From assembly GCA_040004415.1 (NCBI GenBank), contig JBDUAY010000029.1, positions 1-23,113 on the forward strand: DNA of 23,113 nt, read 5' to 3'. The stretch comes from JACMLD01 sp040004415. Its GTDB lineage: Bacteria; Bacteroidota; Bacteroidia; Chitinophagales; Chitinophagaceae. The translations under genes and the position numbers were made by a program. Of the stretch, positions 7,937-16,086 are shown piece by piece; the first letter of the stretch is position 1, and every line of letters begins with the position of its first letter. The notes under the pieces were generated by a model, which saw only the letters and a program-made list of their open reading frames with translations, ran no database searches and had not been told where the DNA came from.

Positions 7937-9103
7937 ATGTCAAAGAGAGATTATTACGAAATCCTGGGTGTTGCCAAAAGTTCATCTGCGGATGAAATTA
8001 AAAAAGCATACCGCAAGGTGGCTATGCAGTTTCACCCCGACCGTAACCCAGGCGACAAGCCTGCGGAAGAAAAGTTTAAAGAAGCAGCTGAAGCCTATGA
8101 AGTTTTAAGCGATGCTGACAAAAAAGCCCAGTACGACAGGTTTGGACACGCGGGTATGGGTAGCAGTGCCAGAGGTGGGTTTAGCGGCGGCGGAATGAAT
8201 ACCGAGGACATTTTCAGCCAGTTTGGTGATATTTTTGGCGAGGATCTTTTTGGAGGATTTTTCGGCGGTGGCGGAGGACGGTCTGCAAGAGGTGGTGGCA
8301 GAAGCCGGGGCATAAAAGGCAGCAGCCTGCGCATTAAAGTAAAACTCAATTATGAAGAGATTGCCAATGGCACCACCAGAAATATAAAGGTTAAAAAACA
8401 CGTTGTTTGTACAACCTGTGATGGAAGTGGCGCTAAAGATAAAAGCAGCGTACAAACTTGCGGAACCTGCGGCGGCAACGGACAGGTAAAGCGTGTTACC
8501 AATACTTTTTTAGGGCAAATGCAAACCGTAACCACCTGCCCTACCTGCAATGGCGAAGGAACAACCATCACTGCAAAATGTGGTAATTGCAAAGGAGAAG
8601 GAAGAGTGTATGGCGAAGAAATGGTAACACTGAATATTCCGGCAGGTGTACAGGAAGGCATGAATTTAAGCCTGAGCGGAAAAGGGAATGCGGGAGAAAG
8701 AGGCGGACCAGCCGGCGATTTACTGGTGTTGATTGAAGAAGAAGCCCACAAAGATTTACACCGCGATGGATTGAACGTTGCATATGATCTTTATATATCC
8801 ATTCCCGATGCGGTATTTGGCACACAGCTGGAAGTGCCCACAATAGATGGGAAAGTAAAAATTAAAGTACCCCCCGGAACACAAAGTGGCAAAATATTCC
8901 GCCTTAAAGGCAAAGGCTTTCCTGAAGTAAATGGCTATGCAAAAGGTGACCAATTGATACATGTAAACGTATGGACGCCCCAGCATGTTAATACAGAAGA
9001 AAAAGGGATGCTGGAAAAAATGGGTGGTTCTCAAAATTTTCAACCCAAACCAGAAAAAACCGATAAAAGCTTTTTTGAAAAGATGCGCGAAATGTTTACG
9101 TAA
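7937..9103 (+). CDS. dnaJ: Chaperone protein DnaJ (type I Hsp40)
   Basis: The 388-residue protein is a full-length type I DnaJ. The J domain (about 1-70) has the HPD tripeptide at 33-35 that stimulates DnaK ATPase. A Gly/Phe-rich linker (about 75-130) includes long Gly/Arg runs such as GGFFGGGGGRSARGGGRSRG. Four CxxCxGxG zinc-binding repeats begin at Cys158, Cys175, Cys201 and Cys215. The C-terminal substrate-binding domains follow, with IPAGVQEGMNLSLSGKGNAG and VPPGTQSGKIFRLKGKGFP. It works in the cytoplasm with DnaK and GrpE. The start MSKRDYYEILGV is the family standard. A strong terminator follows. Confidence 0.97.
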   Translation: MSKRDYYEILGVAKSSSADEIKKAYRKVAMQFHPDRNPGDKPAEEKFKEAAEAYEVLSDADKKAQYDRFGHAGMGSSARGGFSGGGMNTEDIFSQFGDIFGEDLFGGFFGGGGGRSARGGGRSRGIKGSSLRIKVKLNYEEIANGTTRNIKVKKHVVCTTCDGSGAKDKSSVQTCGTCGGNGQVKRVTNTFLGQMQTVTTCPTCNGEGTTITAKCGNCKGEGRVYGEEMVTLNIPAGVQEGMNLSLSGKGNAGERGGPAGDLLVLIEEEAHKDLHRDGLNVAYDLYISIPDAVFGTQLEVPTIDGKVKIKVPPGTQSGKIFRLKGKGFPEVNGYAKGDQLIHVNVWTPQHVNTEEKGMLEKMGGSQNFQPKPEKTDKSFFEKMREMFT

Positions 9104-9129
9104 AAATTTCGGCGGGTTATAAAATATTG

Positions 9130-9174
9130 AGCACATACACTAAGCAATTTCAATTCTTATGTATGTGCTTTTTT
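9130..9174 (+). terminator. Strong intrinsic terminator after dnaJ
   Basis: AGCACATACA (9130-9139) pairs perfectly with TGTATGTGCT (9160-9169). The stem can extend inward through TAAG/CTTA past one bulged C, giving about 14 pairs. Six T residues at 9169-9174 follow. It sits 26 bp after the dnaJ stop and ends the grpE-dnaJ unit. Confidence 0.85.
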
Positions 9175-9243
9175 ATTGTGACATAGCGCAGCTGCCAGCG
9201 TGCCACGGTCAAACACAGGCCATGCATAAAAATGAAACCAAAA

Positions 9244-9276
9244 TAACCCTGGCAAGATAGCAGCGATTAACCCTGG
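9244..9276. repeat. Two 9-bp direct repeats upstream of the DprE1-like gene
   Basis: TAACCCTGG occurs at 9244-9252 and again at 9268-9276, 24 bp apart start to start, with a looser third copy (TTAACCGCCAG) beginning at 9281. They lie just upstream of the putative promoter at 9307-9337 and could be a regulator site, but chance is not excluded. Confidence 0.25.
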
Positions 9277-9306
9277 TATATTAACCGCCAGCATATCCTC
9301 CCCCAC

Positions 9307-9337
9307 TTTGACCTTGCCTGTATTTGTATTATCTTGG
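9307..9337 (+). promoter_or_regulatory. Putative promoter of the DprE1-like gene
   Basis: TTTG at 9307-9310 is followed after exactly 19 nt by TATCTTGG at 9330-9337, one mismatch from TAnnTTTG. This is the normal Bacteroidetes -33/-7 arrangement, 31 bp before the start codon. Confidence 0.45.
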
Positions 9338-9368
9338 CGCCGTTATTTGGCGTACCTAAACCACAATT

Positions 9369-10715
9369 ATGTTATCCGGAAAAAAAGAACAATTGGCAGG
9401 ATGGGGCAATTATCCTGTTGCAGAATCTTATACTATTATTCCGCGCAGCGAAGCGGATTGCATAGAAGCGATGAAGGAAGAGAAGTTGATTGCGCGCGGG
9501 CTGGGCAGAAGTTATGGCGACCAGGCAATCAACGATAATAAATACGTGGCGGTATGTACCAGGCTGAATTATTTTATAGCCTTTGATGAAAAAGAAGGAA
9601 TTCTTCAATGCCAGGCAGGTGTGAGCCTGGAAGAAATCATTTCCACTTTTGGGCCGAAGGGATGGCTGCCGATGATTTGTCCGGGTACTAAATTTGTAAC
9701 CATTGGCGGTGCCATTGCCAATGATATTCATGGTAAGGCACACCATATTGATGGCTCATTTGTTAACTGTGTTGTGTCATTTACAATACTGGTGGCAGAC
9801 GGACGGGTATTAACTGCTTCGCGAACAGAACATGAAGATTTATTCTGGGCTAATTTTGGCGGACTGGGTCTGCTGGGTGTGATACTAACGGCTACCATCA
9901 AACTAAGAAAAATTGAAACAACTTATTTCAAACAGAAGTCGGTTGTCATAAAAGATCTTGATCACATGCTGGAGGCGCTCGACAAATATGATCATGAATA
10001 CAATTACTCAGTTGCCTGGATTGACGCGCTGGCAAAAGGAAAAAAATTGGGTAGTGGTGTACTGACGCTCGGTAATTCAGCAAAACTATCAGACCTTCCT
10101 TCAACATTAAAAACCGATCCATTAAAATTGCATGCAACCGGGAAATTAGCCGTGCCATTTTTCTTTCCGTCTTTTGTATTGAATGGACTTACCGTAAAAA
10201 TATTAAACAGGGTCATTGCTTTTGTGCAAAATTCATCCAAAGAATTTGTGCATTATGAAAAATTCTTTTTTCCGCTGGATGCCATTAATAACTGGAACAA
10301 AGGTTATGGCAAAAGAGGTTTTGTACAATACCAGTTTGTAATACCGGAAGAAAATGGCCGGAAAAATTTACAGGAAATTCTTGAAATGATTGCAGCCAGT
10401 GGTTGCACCCCTTTTTTAAATGTGTTTAAAAGAATGGGTGACGGCCAGGGAATTCTCTCCTTTCCTTTTAAAGGCTATACGCTGGCAATAGATTTTCCGG
10501 TATCAAAACAACTGCTCGAATTTTCTCCCAAGCTTGATGCAAAAGTGCTGGCAGCGGGCGGCAGACTGTATCTTGGCAAAGACGCTTTGCTGGATGAAGC
10601 CATGTTTAAAGCAATGTATCCGCAATACATACAATGGATGTCTGTTAAAAAGAAATACGATCCTGCAGGAGAATTCAGTTCAAATATTTCAAGAAGATTG
10701 GGATTGACTTTGTAG
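9369..10715 (+). CDS. DprE1-like FAD-dependent oxidase (decaprenylphosphoryl-ribose 2'-oxidase family)
   Basis: The 448-residue flavoprotein closely follows the recalled mycobacterial DprE1 pattern along its length. ARGLGRSYGDQAIND (about 42-56) and PGTKFVTIGGAIANDIHGKAHH form the FAD-binding (PCMH-type) domain. FVQYQFVIPEE, ASGCTPFLNVFKRMGDGQG and AAGGRLYLGKDALL follow in the substrate domain, with Lys404 matching the catalytic Lys of DprE1. At the position of the benzothiazinone-reactive Cys387 of M. tuberculosis DprE1 (in NICVDFP) this protein has Ala373 (TLAIDFP). DprE1 oxidises C2 of decaprenylphosphoryl-ribose in arabinan precursor synthesis; the substrate in this organism is unknown. 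No DprE2 reductase or UbiA-type transferase lies nearby. It ends tail to tail, 11 bp from the next gene on the other strand. There is no signal peptide. Confidence 0.85.
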   Translation: MLSGKKEQLAGWGNYPVAESYTIIPRSEADCIEAMKEEKLIARGLGRSYGDQAINDNKYVAVCTRLNYFIAFDEKEGILQCQAGVSLEEIISTFGPKGWLPMICPGTKFVTIGGAIANDIHGKAHHIDGSFVNCVVSFTILVADGRVLTASRTEHEDLFWANFGGLGLLGVILTATIKLRKIETTYFKQKSVVIKDLDHMLEALDKYDHEYNYSVAWIDALAKGKKLGSGVLTLGNSAKLSDLPSTLKTDPLKLHATGKLAVPFFFPSFVLNGLTVKILNRVIAFVQNSSKEFVHYEKFFFPLDAINNWNKGYGKRGFVQYQFVIPEENGRKNLQEILEMIAASGCTPFLNVFKRMGDGQGILSFPFKGYTLAIDFPVSKQLLEFSPKLDAKVLAAGGRLYLGKDALLDEAMFKAMYPQYIQWMSVKKKYDPAGEFSSNISRRLGLTL

Positions 10716-10726
10716 TTGATATTTTA

Positions 10727-12505
10727 TTACGCTTTTCGTTTCCTGGTCTTTCCATAAATCTTTTTTGCCTTCTCAACCAGTTCTATAAATTCTTTTTGCA
10801 CTGAGTCGTTAACGCTATACGATTCATTGGCAAGTACAATGGCATCCGTCCAGGAAATGTTTTTGACATACGCTGAGTTTTTAAGCAGCAACGCAAATTC
10901 TACCACGGATGTTGCAAAACGGTGACAGGCGGGTAAATCAGTAAACTCAGTAAATAAAAACGGAACGCTAAACGAAGATGTTTTTTTGGTTGAATCTTTC
11001 GGACACCGGTAATTGACAACTGCTTTTGCAAAAGGTTCGTTACCAGGGTTACCGGCCGCTGCAATATTTGCATAGGTGGGCGTAATCTCAAAGATGGCCA
11101 TCAGCGTATGACCAGATCCTACTTCACCGCCTTCTAATTCACTGAGCGAATCTGCTACTGCTTTTAATTTATTATCAAACCCAATTAACCGGTAATCCTT
11201 TACCAGTTGCGGATTGAATTTTATACTCAGGTATGCATCATCTGCTACCGAGTACAATGTTTGCGTAAGTTCTTTCACCAAAACTTTTTCGGCTTCTTTT
11301 TCATTGTCTAAATACGCAAAATTACCATTCCCTTTTTTTGCCAGTATTTCCAGTTTGGAATCTTTATAATTACCCATCCCTACACCCAGGCAGGTAAGAT
11401 AAATGCCAGACTGCCGGTGTTGCGTAATCATATTTTCAAGCTCGTCGTCATTGGCCTGGCCCACATTAAAGTCACCATCGGTCGCCAATATCACCCGGTT
11501 GTTTCCACCTTTAATAAACTGGCTTTTTGCCAACCTGTATGCAGCCTGTATCCCAGATGCACCGGGCGTTGAACCACCCGGATATAAATCTTCCACTGCT
11601 TTTGTAATTTTCTCTTTTTCCTTGCCGGATGTAGGTTGCAGCCACACGCCTACCGTGCTTCCATATACAACGATAGACACCGTATCTTTTTGCCGGAGAT
11701 TATTTATCATCAGTTTAAATGCTGATTTTAATAATGGCAAACGGTTGGGCATGTCCATTGAACCCGAAATATCAATTAAGAAAACAAGGTTGCTGGCAGG
11801 AACCGTGTCCATGTTCACCTTTTTTGCACAAACCTTTAAATATAATAATTCATTGCCGGCATTCCAGGGGCAGCTGGAAAGTTGTGAATCAAAATTAAAA
11901 ACGCTGTCTTTCAACGGTTCTTTATAACCAAAATTAAAATAGTTAAGTAGTTCTTCAACACGTATCGCGTCTGGCGGCACTGTGCTACCCATATTTATAA
12001 ACCTGCGCATATTACTGTACGAAGCTTTATCTGTGTTGATAGCGAAACCGGTTTCGGGATATTTCCTGGCGGGGATGAATTCATTTTCCAGCAGGTTGCT
12101 ATACGTTTCTCCGCCCACCGACCAGTTATGCTTTTCATCCCAATGCATATCTTTTGTAGCAGATACTAACCGGTTTTTATGCAAGAGGCCAACCGCCCTT
12201 TGCATTTTCAATGTAATGTTGATATAACTATTTGCTGATAATTTAAGACGTTGTTCCTGGTATCCGTCAGAGAAAATGGCTACAGAATCTTCTGGTTTGG
12301 AGGTAACAATTCCGAAGCCGCCAGAAATACCGGTGTAATAAACATAGCCGGTAGAAAGTTGAATAATCTTTGTGTTGGGCAAAGGTGTACTTCCTTCATC
12401 TTTCACTTCTCCCCGAAGGTAGTATTGAGCAGATAGTGAAAAGGTGATCAACAAGGTTAGCAATATGGTGCATACATTTTTCAAACAGGCATCGCACTTG
12501 TACAT
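10727..12505 (-). CDS. Secreted YfbK-like von Willebrand factor type A protein with N-terminal carboxypeptidase-regulatory-like domain
   Basis: The 592-residue product starts with a signal peptide (hydrophobic CTILLTLLITFSLSAQ). A carboxypeptidase-regulatory-like beta domain (about 28-100) follows. A YfbK-type N-terminal region comes next, with FAINTDKASYSNMRRFI and VPPDAIRVEELLNYFNF (about 154-192). The vWA domain (about 237-415) has a complete MIDAS metal site: DISGS at 245-249, Thr313 in PGGSTPG and Asp343 in ATDGD. The remaining C-terminus fits the DUF3520-like tail of YfbK proteins. Such proteins are found in the periplasm or at the cell surface; their partners are mostly unknown. It lies 47 bp downstream of hpt on the same strand, so read-through is possible. 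Function beyond metal-dependent protein binding cannot be assigned. Confidence 0.88.
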   Translation of the reverse strand: MYKCDACLKNVCTILLTLLITFSLSAQYYLRGEVKDEGSTPLPNTKIIQLSTGYVYYTGISGGFGIVTSKPEDSVAIFSDGYQEQRLKLSANSYINITLKMQRAVGLLHKNRLVSATKDMHWDEKHNWSVGGETYSNLLENEFIPARKYPETGFAINTDKASYSNMRRFINMGSTVPPDAIRVEELLNYFNFGYKEPLKDSVFNFDSQLSSCPWNAGNELLYLKVCAKKVNMDTVPASNLVFLIDISGSMDMPNRLPLLKSAFKLMINNLRQKDTVSIVVYGSTVGVWLQPTSGKEKEKITKAVEDLYPGGSTPGASGIQAAYRLAKSQFIKGGNNRVILATDGDFNVGQANDDELENMITQHRQSGIYLTCLGVGMGNYKDSKLEILAKKGNGNFAYLDNEKEAEKVLVKELTQTLYSVADDAYLSIKFNPQLVKDYRLIGFDNKLKAVADSLSELEGGEVGSGHTLMAIFEITPTYANIAAAGNPGNEPFAKAVVNYRCPKDSTKKTSSFSVPFLFTEFTDLPACHRFATSVVEFALLLKNSAYVKNISWTDAIVLANESYSVNDSVQKEFIELVEKAKKIYGKTRKRKA

Positions 12506-12552
12506 AGTAAACCCTGAAAATCAAGGGGTATGTAACGGCTAATAAAACGTTT

Positions 12553-13092
12553 TTATCCTACGAGTTGGTATATTTCTTTAATATTTCTACCTAATCCATC
12601 GTAATCAAGCCCGTAACCAAGTACAAATTTATTGGGTATCGAGAATCCAAGGTAATCAATCTTTATGGCATATACAGTGGCTTCAGGTTTATGGAGCAGG
12701 GCGGCAATGGCCAGGGATGCGGGTTGCTGATGCTTAAGCTGCGGCAAAAATACACTTAGTGTTTTACCAGTGTCTACAATATCTTCCAGGATAATGATGT
12801 GCCGGTTAATAATATCCGTATCGAGCCCGATGGCTGTTATTACCTGTCCGCTCGATTTAGTTCCCTTATAAGAAGCCAGCTTGATAAAACAAATCTCGGC
12901 TTCAATAGAAATATGCTTGAATAAATCTGATGCAAAAATAAAAGAGCCGTTTAAAATAGCGATAAACAAAGGTCTTTTGTCAACATAGTCTTTGTTAATG
13001 GCAGCGGCCATCAGCTGTATCTTTTCATCAATTTCAGCAGCAGATAAATAGGGCTCAAATTCTTTGTCGTGTACGCGTAAATTTTGCATCAA
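12553..13092 (-). CDS. hpt: Hypoxanthine phosphoribosyltransferase
   Basis: The 179-residue cytoplasmic enzyme transfers the phosphoribosyl group from PRPP to hypoxanthine, and usually guanine, giving IMP or GMP in purine salvage. The PRPP-binding signature IIILEDIVDTGKTL lies at 99-112, and AILNGSFIFASDL (45-57) carries the conserved L-N-G-S loop. The C-terminal KIDYLGFSIPNKFVLGYGLDYDG matches the purine-binding part of HPRT (FxxPxxFVVGYGLDY). The start gives Met-Met; either could be used. The gene lies between the LysM glucosaminidase gene (112 bp upstream) and the vWA gene, all in the same direction. Confidence 0.93.
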   Translation of the reverse strand: MMQNLRVHDKEFEPYLSAAEIDEKIQLMAAAINKDYVDKRPLFIAILNGSFIFASDLFKHISIEAEICFIKLASYKGTKSSGQVITAIGLDTDIINRHIIILEDIVDTGKTLSVFLPQLKHQQPASLAIAALLHKPEATVYAIKIDYLGFSIPNKFVLGYGLDYDGLGRNIKEIYQLVG

Positions 13093-13204
13093 CAGGTAAA
13101 ATTTTGAAAGGGTTATTTTGGTAAATGTTTTAACACGGCCAGTGTTTCAACCTAAAATTACAGCTGCTGATAAACACCACTGGGTTTTATATAATGCAAA
13201 TAAA

Positions 13205-14449
13205 TTATTTTGGATAAATTAATAATTGCTGACCAATCTTTACATCAAGTGAATCTAATTTATTCCAGGCCTTTAACTGATCAAGGCTAACGCCATATTT
13301 CCTGGAAATGCTGTACAACGTTTCTTTTGTTTGAACGATGTGGGTAGTTGAATCTTGCGTTGGAATAACAGGTATCACATCAACAATTACTTCTTTCATT
13401 AAAGCCTTTTTTTCTTCTGCCAGCATCGGGCGGTTGGCGGCTTTGGTTTGCAGGTATAATTTTTCACCGGCGGCAGGCTGCATGTTTTCTGTCAGCAAAT
13501 TATACCCCAGCAAACTTTCCATTCTCATTCCTTCCGCCTGGCACACATCGTACAATGTTTCTCCCTGCAGCATGGTATGAAATGCTGATGAACCTGTTTT
13601 GCGTTTCCGCTGTAAAAAAATCAGCTGATCAGACGTCAGCACATCCCCGTCGTTGAGGTCATTGAAGTCGAGCAGCCGTGCAAAACTAACATGATATTCT
13701 TCTGCTACGCTAAGCAACGCGGTGCCTTCTTTTACAAATGCCACTTTGGTATTGTTAATATTAAATTCTCCTGTGGGATAAGAAGGCCTGATAAGCTTAA
13801 TCTTTGCTTCTGGCATTTCCCTGATGGTTGCTGTACCGCCAGTTACGGGTTTTACTGACTGGATAACAATGGAAGAAGTATTATTGGAAGGATCAGTATT
13901 ATTTGCCAACGATTCATTTGATGGCCGCAATTTGCCCATCGCTATCAGGGTGTATTGTTCAAGATTATAATCTTCAATCAGTTTAACCAGTATTTGTGCA
14001 TAGCGGTAATTGGTAGCATAACCTGCCTGGCGCAAACCGTTTGCCCAGGCTTTATAATCCGTAGGGTCCAGTTGAAAAAGAAAAGCATACCGCGGGCTAC
14101 CCTTCAGGAAATCTGAATGATCACGATAAGATTGTTCTGGTTGCGCATAACTGCGAAAACATTCGCCGCGGGCATCATCATCGTGATATACTTTATCGCC
14201 TGTCCAGGTATTTTTACATTTAATGCCAAAATGATTATTTGATTTTCTTACGAGGTCACTGGTGCCGGCTTGTGTTTCATGTATGCCCTGGGCAAGTTTG
14301 ATGGCCGCGGGCACACCGGTACGCTGCATTTCATCAATGGCTATTTGCTTGTAGGTATTAATGTATAAAAGGATATCATCCTGGCGCTGGGCCCGAAGAT
14401 TCACCGTTGCGGTAATCAATAAAAAACATAAAAAAAATCTTGCCTGCAT
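13205..14449 (-). CDS. Secreted glucosaminidase (GH73-like) with LysM repeats
   Basis: The 414-residue protein has a signal peptide (MQARFFLCFLLITATVNLRAQ). An N-acetylglucosaminidase domain of the FlgJ/GH73 type follows (about 23-160). The probable catalytic Glu58 is in QGIHETQAGTSDL, with NNHFGIKCKNTWTGDKV and FRSYAQPEQSYRDHSDFL downstream. Three LysM-like peptidoglycan-binding modules occupy the C-terminal half: a divergent one near 225-275, a second near 285-335, and a clear last one from about 369 (HIVQTKETLYSISRKYGVS to the end). The enzyme should cleave peptidoglycan glycan strands in the periplasm during cell-wall turnover or cell separation. It starts only 8 bp after the O-methyltransferase stop, so the two are almost certainly co-transcribed. 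Confidence 0.92.
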   Translation of the reverse strand: MQARFFLCFLLITATVNLRAQRQDDILLYINTYKQIAIDEMQRTGVPAAIKLAQGIHETQAGTSDLVRKSNNHFGIKCKNTWTGDKVYHDDDARGECFRSYAQPEQSYRDHSDFLKGSPRYAFLFQLDPTDYKAWANGLRQAGYATNYRYAQILVKLIEDYNLEQYTLIAMGKLRPSNESLANNTDPSNNTSSIVIQSVKPVTGGTATIREMPEAKIKLIRPSYPTGEFNINNTKVAFVKEGTALLSVAEEYHVSFARLLDFNDLNDGDVLTSDQLIFLQRKRKTGSSAFHTMLQGETLYDVCQAEGMRMESLLGYNLLTENMQPAAGEKLYLQTKAANRPMLAEEKKALMKEVIVDVIPVIPTQDSTTHIVQTKETLYSISRKYGVSLDQLKAWNKLDSLDVKIGQQLLIYPK

Positions 14450-14457
14450 CAGAATAA

Positions 14458-15093
14458 TTATTTTTTAACAATCAGCATCAATCCATCACGTATTGTAAGA
14501 AATACTGTTTCGACGGTTTGATCCTGTTCAACAAATTCGTTAAATGCCTGTATCGCCTTTGCACTTTTGCCCTTAATTGGATCTTCCAATACTTCACCGT
14601 GAAACAACACATTATCTGCCAATATTATCCCGCCTTTTTTTAATTTGGGAACAATCATTTTATAATAATCGATATAGCCTGTCTTGTCCGCATCAATAAA
14701 AACAATGTCCCATTCCTCTGCCAGCGCGGGTATAATTTCAAGGGCATTCCCGATGTGTAAAATTATTTTATCCTTTGCATCCGACAAGTTAAAATTTTGC
14801 GCCGCCACGATGGCTTCTTCTTCACGTAACTCTATGGTATGCAACCTTCCATCATCAGCCAGCCCTTTTGCAAGCGATAAAGCGCTATAACCTGTAAAGG
14901 TGCCAATTTCTAAAATGCGCCGGGGCTTTAACATTACACTCAGTAATTCAAGAAATTTGCCCTGGAGATGACCGCTCAGCATATGCGCATGCGGATGCTT
15001 CTGTGTTTGCTGGTTAACCTGGTGTAGCAGGCTATCTTCCGCAGAAGTATATTTCTCAGCGTATGCCTGTACCAACGGGTGAATAAGATCCAT
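14458..15093 (-). CDS. Class I SAM-dependent O-methyltransferase (COMT-like)
   Basis: The 211-residue cytoplasmic enzyme resembles the small cation-dependent catechol/caffeoyl-CoA O-methyltransferases of bacteria. SAM-binding motif I is ILEIGTFTGYSALSLA (60-75), and TIELREEE (86-93) supplies the ribose-binding acid. Likely metal ligands are Asp134 (VFIDADK) and Asp160-Asn161 (ILADNVLFHGEV). The C-terminus TIRDGLMLIVKK is typical of the family. The acceptor substrate is unknown. The LysM glucosaminidase gene follows after 8 bp and a LOG-family gene lies 102 bp upstream on the same strand. A -7 box 14 bp before the start suggests it can be transcribed on its own. Confidence 0.92.
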   Translation of the reverse strand: MDLIHPLVQAYAEKYTSAEDSLLHQVNQQTQKHPHAHMLSGHLQGKFLELLSVMLKPRRILEIGTFTGYSALSLAKGLADDGRLHTIELREEEAIVAAQNFNLSDAKDKIILHIGNALEIIPALAEEWDIVFIDADKTGYIDYYKMIVPKLKKGGIILADNVLFHGEVLEDPIKGKSAKAIQAFNEFVEQDQTVETVFLTIRDGLMLIVKK

Positions 15094-15107
15094 GCGGGCA
15101 ATTTTCG

Positions 15108-15115
15108 CAAAGATA
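15108..15115 (-). promoter_or_regulatory. -7 box before the O-methyltransferase gene
   Basis: Read on the minus strand this is TATCTTTG, an exact match to TAnnTTTG, 14 bp before the ATG. No clear TTTG is seen at the -33 position, and the leader would be very short. Confidence 0.35.
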
Positions 15116-15195
15116 GGGAAGAAGGTAAAAAGCGAATGGCGTAAGGGCTGAATTTTCGATAGCGGCTGCCTGATACCCTAACCTGCCCAGCCTTA

Positions 15196-15891
15196 TTAGA
15201 AATTCGGTTGCAGAGAATGCTTTGTATAAAACTGCAAGACATTTTCCACCACTTCTTCGGCGGTATCAACCATTGCCAGCAAACCAAGATCTTTGAGCGA
15301 AATGTTTTTCTCTTCCATCATCACCATCTCCATCCAGCTCATTAGCCCGCCCCAGTATTTTTTTCCTACCAGTATCAGCGGAACCTGTGCCATTTTACCG
15401 GTTTGTATCAGTGTAGCTACTTCAAAAAATTCATCCATCGTTCCAAAACCTCCGGGCATCATAATAAAACCCTGCGAATATTTAGTGAAAAGTGTTTTGC
15501 GCACAAAAAAATTATCGAAGTTCAGATTTGCATCGCGGTCAATATAATGGTTAGACTCCTGTTCAAAAGGTAATTCGATGCCTAAGCCAACAGATTTACC
15601 GCCGCCCAGTTGCGCGCCTTTATTGGCGGCTTCCATAATGCCGGGCCCTCCGCCGGAAATAATTCCGAAACCTTCTTCAGATAGCCGCTTACCTATTTCT
15701 GCTGCCAAATCGTAATAGGGACTATCCTCTTTTGTTCTGGCGCTTCCAAAAATGGAAATGCATGGGCCAAGTTTTGCCAATGCTTCAAAGCCATCTACAA
15801 ATTCCGCCATTATCTTAAATATCTGCCAGCTGCTTTGCGCTTTTGATTCGCTCCACCTGCGTTGCTTTCCCAGCTTAATCGTATCGTGCAT
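15196..15891 (-). CDS. LOG-family protein (longer TIGR00730-type)
   Basis: The 231-residue protein has the Rossmann fold of the LOG/lysine-decarboxylase-like family. It carries both signature motifs: GGGPGIMEAANKGA (80-93) and PGGFGTMDEF (146-155), with the expected Arg131-Lys132 before the second. Family members act as nucleotide 5'-monophosphate phosphoribohydrolases, releasing a free base (cytokinin in plants, purine bases in several bacteria), despite frequent annotation as lysine decarboxylases. It carries a charged N-terminal extension of about 40 residues (WSESKAQSSWQIFKIMAEFVDG region) not found in the second LOG gene at 17709. The substrate is unknown. It may be the first gene of a unit with the O-methyltransferase and glucosaminidase genes. 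Confidence 0.9.
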   Translation of the reverse strand: MHDTIKLGKQRRWSESKAQSSWQIFKIMAEFVDGFEALAKLGPCISIFGSARTKEDSPYYDLAAEIGKRLSEEGFGIISGGGPGIMEAANKGAQLGGGKSVGLGIELPFEQESNHYIDRDANLNFDNFFVRKTLFTKYSQGFIMMPGGFGTMDEFFEVATLIQTGKMAQVPLILVGKKYWGGLMSWMEMVMMEEKNISLKDLGLLAMVDTAEEVVENVLQFYTKHSLQPNF

Positions 15892-16015
15892 GCATCAATG
15901 TTTTAGGGGTCATAGTATTGGGGTAAACCTTTATTTTTTGTCCCTGCAAATGATTGATGATACACCAACCATGGATTTGATTCTTACAATAAAACCTTAC
16001 TTACAAAGACAAAGA

Positions 16016-16053
16016 ATGCCATCGTTTTCGTTTGCAGCGAAATGCGATGGCAT
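16016..16053 (-). terminator. Hairpin after the symporter gene, probable terminator
   Basis: ATGCCATCG (16016-16024) and CGATGGCAT (16045-16053) form a perfect 9-bp stem, with extra pairing possible inside (TTTCG with CGAAA). It lies 33 bp after the symporter stop. On the minus strand the stem is followed by TTCTTTGTCTTTG, which is T-rich but interrupted, so termination efficiency is uncertain. Confidence 0.5.
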
Positions 16054-16086
16054 CCATATATGAAACGTACCGGTAAGTTTTTTAGT

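Noticed and set aside
8095..9136. Several long minus-strand open frames opposite dnaJ
   Set aside because: They are Pro-, Ser- or Cys-rich mirrors of the Gly-rich and zinc-finger codons of dnaJ, with no family features, while dnaJ itself is unmistakable.
15196..15891. Lysine decarboxylase function for the LOG-family genes
   Set aside because: That label is a historical annotation. The PGGxGTxxE and GGG/GGA motifs are those of nucleotide monophosphate phosphoribohydrolases, and no pyridoxal-phosphate fold is present.
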